Assembly: GCA_019510435.1 (NCBI GenBank)
Contig: JAEKKJ010000008.1
Location: 62,001-126,000, forward strand
Origin: Caulobacterales bacterium
GTDB lineage: Bacteria; Pseudomonadota; Alphaproteobacteria; Caulobacterales; Caulobacteraceae
Length of the DNA: 64,000 bases
Direction of reading: 5' to 3'
In this document: in pieces, positions 58,863 to 64,000 of the stretch
Layout: each line of letters opens with the position of its first letter
Numbering within the stretch: the first letter of the stretch is position 1
Translations under genes and position numbers: made by a program
Notes under the pieces: model-generated
The model's input: only the letters and a program-made list of their open reading frames with translations
Told to the model about the DNA's origin: nothing
Databases searched by the model: none

Positions 58863-59903
58863 ATGGCGGGCGGACGAAACCTCGCGCCGGAGCAGACGGC
58901 GATGTTCCGGGAGGCGGCCGAGGCGCCCGCGGCCGTAGCCCGGATGCTGGCGGCGAACCGCGTGGCCTGCGAGGTCCTGGGCGAGCGTCTGCGCGCCGCG
59001 CCGCCGCGCGCCGTGGTGACCCTGGGCCGCGGCAGCTCGGACCACGCCGCCACCTACGCCAAGTACCTGATCGAGGGCGGGGCCGGGGTGCTGACCGCCT
59101 CGGGCGCGCCGTCCATCAGTTCGGTCTATCAGGCGCGGCCGCAGCTGGAGGGCGCCCTCTGCCTGGCCATTTCGCAGTCAGGCCGCAGCCCGGACCTGCT
59201 GGCCGCCCTGGAGGCCGCGCGAGCCGGCGGCGCCCGGATCGTGGCGCTAGTCAACGACGAGGCCTCGCCCATGGCGGCGCTGGCGGACGTTGTGCTGCCC
59301 CTGCACGCGGGGCCCGAGACCAGTGTCGCGGCCACCAAGTCCTATCTGACCGCCCTGGCGGCCACGGCCCAGCTGGTGGCGGCCTGGACGCAGGATAGCG
59401 AGCTCGCGGCCGGGCTGGAGCGCCTGCCTGACCAGATGGACGAGGCCTGGTCGTTGGATTGGAGCGCGGCCGTGGACGCTTTGACCCCGGCGCAGCATCT
59501 CTACGTCCTGGGGCGGGGGCCGGGGTTCGCCGCGGCGCAGGAGGCGGCGTTGAAACTCAAGGAGACCTGCGGCCTGCATGCCGAGGCGTTCAGCGCCGCG
59601 GAGGTGCTGCACGGGCCGATGGCCCTGGTCGAGCCAGGCTTTCCGGTGCTGATCCTGGCTCAGGGGGACGAATCCCAGGCGGGCGTGGCGGCCCTTGCCC
59701 AATCGCTGGCGGAGCGCCAGGCGCGGGTGCTGCTCGCCGGCGCCGAGGGGCCGGGCGCCTTGCCGTTCGTAGCCGCCCATCCGGCGCTGCAGCCCATCGC
59801 CCTGGTTCAGAGCTTCTATCGGGCGGCCAATGCGCTGTCGCTGGCGCGGGGGTTCGATCCGGACCACCCGCCGCGCCTGCGCAAGGTGACCGAGACGGTC
59901 TGA
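58863..59903 (+). CDS. nagB-II: Glucosamine-6-phosphate deaminase, SIS-domain type (NagB-II)
   Basis: 346 residues with two SIS domains: first VVTLGRGSSDHAATYAKYLI and LAISQSGRSPDLLAALEAAR, second YVLGRGPGFAAAQEAALKLK with EAFSAAEVLHGP. It resembles the isomerase half of glucosamine-6-phosphate synthase but has no glutaminase domain, as in the NagB-II deaminases of Shewanella and alphaproteobacteria that replace classical NagB. It converts GlcN-6-P to fructose-6-P and ammonia. Four bases separate it from the GntR gene; its stop shares TGATG with nagA. Confidence 0.92.
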   Translation: MAGGRNLAPEQTAMFREAAEAPAAVARMLAANRVACEVLGERLRAAPPRAVVTLGRGSSDHAATYAKYLIEGGAGVLTASGAPSISSVYQARPQLEGALCLAISQSGRSPDLLAALEAARAGGARIVALVNDEASPMAALADVVLPLHAGPETSVAATKSYLTALAATAQLVAAWTQDSELAAGLERLPDQMDEAWSLDWSAAVDALTPAQHLYVLGRGPGFAAAQEAALKLKETCGLHAEAFSAAEVLHGPMALVEPGFPVLILAQGDESQAGVAALAQSLAERQARVLLAGAEGPGALPFVAAHPALQPIALVQSFYRAANALSLARGFDPDHPPRLRKVTETV

Positions 59904-61036
59904 TGGCGGACACCCTGATCAACGGCCGAGTGCTGACGCCGCGGGGCCTGGAGCCGGCCACGGTGCGCCTGGAAGGCGGCCGCATCGCCGAGGTGCGCGC
60001 GCAGGCGGCAGGCGATCGCGGTCTGGACCTGGCGGGCGGCTACCTGGTCCCCGGCTTCATCGACACCCAAGTGAACGGCGGCGGCGGGGTGCTCTTCAAC
60101 GAGGCCACCACCGCCGAGGCGATCGCCACCATCGGCGCGGCCCACCGCCGCTTCGGCGCCACCGGCTTCCTGCCGACCTTCATCAGCGACGACCTCTCGG
60201 CGGTGGCGCGCGCCATCGCCGCAGCGGACGCGGCCCTGGCGGCGGGCGTGCCCGGCGTGCTGGGCATCCACATCGAGGGCCCGTTCCTCAACGCCAGCCG
60301 CAAGGGGATCCACGACGCCTCGAAGTTCCGCGTGCTGGACGACGAGGCCTTCGGCCTGCTGACCTCCCTGAAGCGCGGGCGCACCCTGGTGACCCTGGCG
60401 CCCGAGGCCACCACGCCGCAGATGATCCGCCGGCTGGTGAGCGCCGGTGTGGTGGTGGCCGCGGGACACACCAACGCCGACTACGACACCATCCGCGCGG
60501 CCCTGGACGCCGGCATGACCGGCTTCACCCATCTCTTCAACGCCATGTCGCCCATGGCCAGCCGCGAGCCCGGCGCGGTGGGCGCGGCCCTGGACGACCA
60601 GGAGAGCTGGTGCGGCCTGATCGCGGACGGTCGCCACGTGCATCCGGCGGTGCTGCGCGTGGCCCTGCGCGCCCGACCGCTCAGCCGCTCGATGCTGGTC
60701 ACCGACGCCCTGGCCGGCGTCGGCATGGTCGAGAAGACCTTCACCCTGCAGGGCCGCACCATCCGCGTGGTCGACGGCGTCTGCGTGGACGAGAACGGCA
60801 CCCTGGCCGGCTCCGACCTCGATATGGCCAGCGCGGTGCGCAACATCATGCGGATGGGCGACCTGCCGCTGGCGGACGCGGTCGCCATGGCCTCGTCGGC
60901 GCCCGCGGCCTTCCTGGGGCTATCGGCCGAGCTGGGCGCGATTGCGCCGGGCTTCCGGGCCGACCTGGTCCAGCTGGACGCGGAGTTGAAGGTCGTGCGC
61001 ACCTGGATCGGCGGCGAAGCCCAGGCCGCCGACTAG
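59903..61036 (+). CDS. nagA: N-acetylglucosamine-6-phosphate deacetylase
   Basis: 377 residues, amidohydrolase superfamily. LVPGFIDTQVNGGGGVLFNE carries the start of the metal-binding barrel; HIEGPFLNASRKGIHD supplies the metal Glu; AGHTNADYDTIRAALDAGMT and THLFNAMSPM supply the His ligands; LVTDALAGVG contains the catalytic Asp. It deacetylates GlcNAc-6-P, giving GlcN-6-P for the preceding deaminase. Normal length, intact active site. Confidence 0.95.
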   Translation: MADTLINGRVLTPRGLEPATVRLEGGRIAEVRAQAAGDRGLDLAGGYLVPGFIDTQVNGGGGVLFNEATTAEAIATIGAAHRRFGATGFLPTFISDDLSAVARAIAAADAALAAGVPGVLGIHIEGPFLNASRKGIHDASKFRVLDDEAFGLLTSLKRGRTLVTLAPEATTPQMIRRLVSAGVVVAAGHTNADYDTIRAALDAGMTGFTHLFNAMSPMASREPGAVGAALDDQESWCGLIADGRHVHPAVLRVALRARPLSRSMLVTDALAGVGMVEKTFTLQGRTIRVVDGVCVDENGTLAGSDLDMASAVRNIMRMGDLPLADAVAMASSAPAAFLGLSAELGAIAPGFRADLVQLDAELKVVRTWIGGEAQAAD

Positions 61037-61051
61037 CGCCCCTTAGAAGAG

Positions 61052-61138
61052 AACCGCGGAAAGCGCGGAAAGACGCGGAAAAGGGAAGCGGCGCGTATCG
61101 AACCCCTCCTTCCGCGCTTTTCCGCGTTTTCCGCGGTT
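61052..61138. repeat. Long inverted repeat between nagA and the LLM gene
   Basis: Left arm 61052-61085 and right arm 61105-61138 pair over about 34 bp with few mismatches. Both are built of repeated CGCGGAAA units (AACCGCGGAAA outermost). The right arm runs into TTTAAAATC. It lies between two convergent genes, so it can act as a terminator for both; its length and internal repetition suggest a dispersed intergenic element. Confidence 0.65.
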
Positions 61139-61158
61139 TAAAATCTGCGCCTGCGGCG

Positions 61159-62169
61159 CTACCGGATCACCGCTTCGGCGAAGCGCTCCATCTCCTCGTA
61201 CTGCGGGCTCATCTGCAGCAGCAGCAGGTCGACGCCGGCGGCCTCGAACGCGGCGATGCGCTCGCGCACCTGGTCCGGCGTGCCGACCAGGTTCGGGCGC
61301 AGGCCGCGGTTCGAGACCGAATATTCCTGCAGCTTCATCTCCCGCTCCAGCTGGGTGCCGGAAAGCCACTGGTCGAAGTTGCCGAAACCCGGCGCGGCCG
61401 GATCCACCGCCGTGATCCGCGCCACCTCGGCGCGCGCCTCCTCCTCGGTGTCGCGCACGATCGCATAGGCGGCCATGCCGAACGCCATGGGCGGCTTGCC
61501 GGCCGCCTCGCGCCGCGCCCGCATGTCGGCGATCTTCCCGGCGACCACCTCGGGCGCATCGCCGTGCATCACATAGGCGTCGCACTGGTTCGCGATCAGC
61601 GTCTTGGCCGCCTCGGATTCGCCGCCGGCGTAGACCACCGGCTTCCTCACCGGCTTCGGCGCGCAGATGGCGTCCTTCAGCTGGTAGCGCGGGCCGTCGT
61701 GGGTGAACCTCGGCTCGCGCCAGAGGCCGTCGACCACGTCCAGCCACTCGCTCGTGCGGCCATAACGGTCGTCGTGCTGGTCGAACGGCAGGCCGTAGCT
61801 GACCGCCTCCTCCTGCCACCAGGACGAGACCACGTTCAGCGCCAGCCGCCCGCCACTGATCCGGTCGATATTGGCGGCCTGTTTGGCCAGGAGCGCGGGG
61901 TGGTGGAAGTTGGGCCGCACGGCGACCATCAGCTCCAGCCGCTCCGTCACCGCCGCCAGGGCCGCAGCCGTCGACCAGGCGTCCAGGGCCGGCTGGTCGG
62001 TCCCCTTGATGTCGTTGAGGTTCAGCTCGGCCACCAGGGTCAGGTCGTAGCCGATCTGCTCGGCCCGCTGGCAAAGGCGGCGGCTGTAGTCCCAGCTGGC
62101 CTCCATGTGCTCGTCGGCCACGTTGCGCAGCCAGCCGCCGAAGACGGGGGTCCAGAAGCCGTACCTCAC
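61159..62169 (-). CDS. LLM-class flavin-dependent monooxygenase (SfnG/SsuD-like)
   Basis: 336 residues, luciferase-like barrel. YGFWTPVFGGWLRN start, ELMVAVRPNFHHPALLAKQA, DRISGGRLALNVVSSWWQEE and QHDDRYGRTSEWLDVVDGLW, as in the reduced-flavin sulfone/sulfonate monooxygenases SfnG and SsuD. It would need FMNH2 from a separate reductase, and none is adjacent. The GTG start overlaps the ATP-grasp gene stop by four bases, so the two are coupled. Substrate unknown: desulfonation is one option, oxidation of an ATP-grasp product another. Confidence 0.86.
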   Translation of the reverse strand: MRYGFWTPVFGGWLRNVADEHMEASWDYSRRLCQRAEQIGYDLTLVAELNLNDIKGTDQPALDAWSTAAALAAVTERLELMVAVRPNFHHPALLAKQAANIDRISGGRLALNVVSSWWQEEAVSYGLPFDQHDDRYGRTSEWLDVVDGLWREPRFTHDGPRYQLKDAICAPKPVRKPVVYAGGESEAAKTLIANQCDAYVMHGDAPEVVAGKIADMRARREAAGKPPMAFGMAAYAIVRDTEEEARAEVARITAVDPAAPGFGNFDQWLSGTQLEREMKLQEYSVSNRGLRPNLVGTPDQVRERIAAFEAAGVDLLLLQMSPQYEEMERFAEAVIR

Positions 62170-63089
62170 GCCGCGGCCTTCCGCTGGGCGGCGATGAGGC
62201 CGCAGAGGTAGTCCACCAGCCGCTCGTGCGGGTCCCAGCCCAGCACCTCCAGCGGCTTGGCGACGAAGTTGGACATGGCGTTGAGGTCGTAGAAGCGGGC
62301 GACGCCGTCGCGGTCGTCGACCATGTATTCGATGCCGCCGACGTCGAGGCCGCTCATGGCTGCGACGCGCTCGACCGCCCGCACGATGTCCGCCGGCGGC
62401 TGGAACTGGCTGATGGTGATGGTGGGCTTGTCCACCATGCAGACGTCGGCCGGGCAGAGGTCGAAGGTGGAGCCGGCGCCGTCCAGCGCCAGGGCGTAGA
62501 GCAGCTGGCCGTCCAGCACCTCGCAGCGGATCACGCGGGCCTCGCGCGCCGGGACATAGGCCTGCACCAGGGCCACGCCGTCGACGCCGACCGGGGTCAG
62601 CCCATCGGCCACGGCGGCGGCCAGTTCCTCGGGCGTGTCGTAACGGATCATGCCGGTCCCGGACCCGCCGACATTGACCTTCACCATCACCGGATAGCCG
62701 ACCTCGGCCGCCAGGCACGGCACGTCGGCGCGGCGGTGGGCGACGCGGGTCGCCGGGATCGCCAGGCCCGCCTCGACGAAGAGGCTGAGCTGGCGGGCCT
62801 TGTTGGTGTCGTAGGCCAGCACGCCGGGGCCGTTGACCACCCGTGCGCCCAGCGACTGCCAGTGGCCGAGGGCCGCCATGGAATAGTAGAGCGCATGCTC
62901 CTCCTGGCGCAGGAAGGAGCTCATGGCCAGGCGGTTCAGGATCACCGGCGCGGGCGCGCGCGGATCGGCCGGATCGAAGGTGTGGTCCTGGATCGGGATC
63001 GCGGTCCAGTCCAGGCCGCGGCGGTCCAGGGCGGCGAACAGCGCCGCGAACCACTGGGGATGCTCGTAGAAGACGGCGAGGTCGGCCAA
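62166..63089 (-). CDS. ATP-grasp ligase, RimK-like
   Basis: 307 residues. ATP-grasp signs: VNGPGVLAYDTNKARQLSLF, phosphate loop VMVKVNVGGSGTGMIRYDTP, VALVQAYVPAREARVIRCEV and Mg-binding GGIEYMVDDRDGVARFYDLN then AMSNF, equivalent to the ENxRP-type metal site of RimK. It joins a carboxylate to an amine or thiol using ATP. The start is a TTG with GGAG about nine bases upstream. It is first of the pair with the flavin monooxygenase. Nothing nearby encodes a precursor peptide that I can identify, so the substrate may be a free amino acid or small acid. Confidence 0.83.
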   Translation of the reverse strand: MADLAVFYEHPQWFAALFAALDRRGLDWTAIPIQDHTFDPADPRAPAPVILNRLAMSSFLRQEEHALYYSMAALGHWQSLGARVVNGPGVLAYDTNKARQLSLFVEAGLAIPATRVAHRRADVPCLAAEVGYPVMVKVNVGGSGTGMIRYDTPEELAAAVADGLTPVGVDGVALVQAYVPAREARVIRCEVLDGQLLYALALDGAGSTFDLCPADVCMVDKPTITISQFQPPADIVRAVERVAAMSGLDVGGIEYMVDDRDGVARFYDLNAMSNFVAKPLEVLGWDPHERLVDYLCGLIAAQRKAAA

Positions 63090-63283
63090 GCGCGGAACTC
63101 CGGCGGGCGGCGGCCCGCGGGCGCGATCCTTAGCGCGCGGCGCTCATCGCCGCCAAGAGGGGCCCGAGGCTGGCGGTCTCCGCCGCGATCTGTAGATGCG
63201 TAAAGGAACAGAACCTACCTATGCATGGCGAAGGCCTCGGCCACTCGCTATGATCGGTTCGAATTCTGCATCCGAGGCTGCCC

Positions 63284-63790
63284 ATGCAATGGAGAGAGCT
63301 AGACGACGAGGCCTGTTCCCTGGCCCGCACGCTGTCGCTGATCGGCGATCGCTGGACCCTGCTGATCCTGCGCGACTGCTTCCTGCGGGTGCGGCGCTTC
63401 GACGACTTCCAGGCCCGGCTGGGCATCGGCCGGCCGATCCTGGCCGACCGGCTGAGGAAGCTGGTGGACGCCTTCATCCTGACCAAGGTGGCCTATCGGC
63501 AGAAGCCCACCCGCTACGAATACCGCCTGACGCCCAAGGGCCTCGACCTCTATCCGGTGATCCTGTCGCTGGTGCATTTCGGCGACGTCCACCTGGCGGG
63601 CAAGCCGGGCCGGCCCCTGCTGCATCGCCATCGCAGTTGCGGGCATGTCTTCGACCCGGTGCTGAGTTGTTCCGCGTGCGGCGAGGCGGTGAATCCGCGC
63701 GAGGTGGAGGTGCTGCCCGGGCCCGGCGCGCGTGAGGCGCGTCACCTGCCGCCGGCCGCCGCGCCATCCGCCGCCGCGCGCGGCCGATAG
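63284..63790 (+). CDS. HxlR-family transcriptional regulator
   Basis: 168 residues, one winged HTH of the HxlR/DUF24 type: ARTLSLIGDRWTLLILRDCF, RRFDDFQARLGIGRPILADR, LRKLVDAFILTKVAYRQKPT and YEYRLTPKGLDLYPVIL. A C-terminal extension has CGHVFDPVLSCSACGEAV, a CxxC pair that could sense redox state or bind metal. The ATG has GAGG upstream. It diverges from the ATP-grasp gene, with 194 bp between, including ATGCGTA/TATGCAT arms at 63195 and 63220 that could be an operator. It may control that pair. Confidence 0.88.
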   Translation: MQWRELDDEACSLARTLSLIGDRWTLLILRDCFLRVRRFDDFQARLGIGRPILADRLRKLVDAFILTKVAYRQKPTRYEYRLTPKGLDLYPVILSLVHFGDVHLAGKPGRPLLHRHRSCGHVFDPVLSCSACGEAVNPREVEVLPGPGAREARHLPPAAAPSAAARGR

Positions 63791-64000
63791 TCACCATTTC
63801 TCGCCGTACGGGCGGATCTCCATCTCGAAGGTCCAGGCGTCGCGCGGCTGCTGGTGCAGGGCCCAGTACGCCTCGGCCACCGCGGCGGGCCGCATCAGGC
63901 GGTCGGGCTCCAGGGCTTCCACCGCCGCCTCGCCCTCCCGCGCCCGGATCCGCTCGCGCACCCAGGCGGTGTCGACGCCGGCGTCGATGACCAGGTGCGC
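63791..64000 (-). CDS. Short-chain dehydrogenase, C-terminal part (runs off window)
   Basis: The complement codes for 69 residues before a TGA at 63791-63793: AHLVIDAGVDTAWVRERI, PDRLMRPAAVAEAYWALHQQ and PRDAWTFEMEIRPYGEKW. This end is typical of NAD(P)-dependent short-chain dehydrogenases of the YxxxK class in which the last residues close over the cofactor. The catalytic part lies outside. Its stop codon touches that of the HxlR gene. Confidence 0.72.
   Translation of the reverse strand, partial: AHLVIDAGVDTAWVRERIRAREGEAAVEALEPDRLMRPAAVAEAYWALHQQPRDAWTFEMEIRPYGEKW

Overview
The window is high-GC, densely packed bacterial chromosome, most likely from an alphaproteobacterium of the Caulobacterales (Caulobacter/Phenylobacterium type). 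The evidence is two large TonB-dependent receptors without SusD partners, each leading a glycan-use locus; a GlcNAc phosphotransferase locus with nagA, a SIS-type deaminase and a GntR regulator; LacA/LacB-like GMC dehydrogenases with Tat-borne small subunits; and many GTG/TTG starts with 4-base start/stop overlaps. The genus is an inference. No tRNA, rRNA, CRISPR array or insertion sequence was seen, and no gene-free stretch exceeds about 300 bases.

Layout. 1-6.96 kb: minus-strand metabolic and detoxification genes (SGNH hydrolase fragment, AraC remnant, dienelactone hydrolase, alpha/beta hydrolase, GST, LysR regulator, MOSC protein, NmrA-like protein, PhyH dioxygenase). A shared 32-bp element lies upstream of both the GST gene and the NmrA-MOSC-LysR operon. 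7.2-13.7 kb: sodium:solute symporter, S10 carboxypeptidase, FdhF-like molybdo-oxidoreductase and FdhD. 13.9-21.8 kb: a three-gene, translationally coupled operon of a CHAT-domain protein, a giant filamentous-haemagglutinin-like exoprotein (TpsA) and its outer-membrane transporter (TpsB). 21.9-24.5 kb: LysR regulator, mmsA and a small unknown ORF.

24.6-33 kb: a pectin-use operon behind LacI-type operator-like repeats (TonB receptor, CE8 pectin methylesterase, CE12 acetylesterase, GH28 polygalacturonase, GH43), followed by a cation/proton antiporter. 34.3-48.7 kb: a LacI-controlled sugar oxidation region. One operon holds an MFS transporter, two TIM-barrel isomerases, a Gfo/Idh/MocA oxidoreductase, a GMC dehydrogenase with small subunit, and a DUF1080 3-keto-disaccharide hydrolase. 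A second GMC/small-subunit/DUF1080 operon runs toward it, and a membrane LytTR regulator and a serine hydrolase sit between them. The same LacI-type operator sequence precedes both operons, which suggests one regulon for a periplasmic 3-keto-glycoside pathway.

48.7-61 kb: a complete GlcNAc/chitin-oligomer locus. The TonB receptor imports oligomers, the GH20 enzyme releases GlcNAc, an EIIA-HPr-EI fusion with EIIC-EIIB-EIIB phosphorylates it during uptake, and NagA and NagB-II convert it to fructose-6-P under a NagQ-like GntR repressor. 61-64 kb: a flavin monooxygenase/ATP-grasp pair, a divergent HxlR regulator, and the end of an SDR gene at the window edge.
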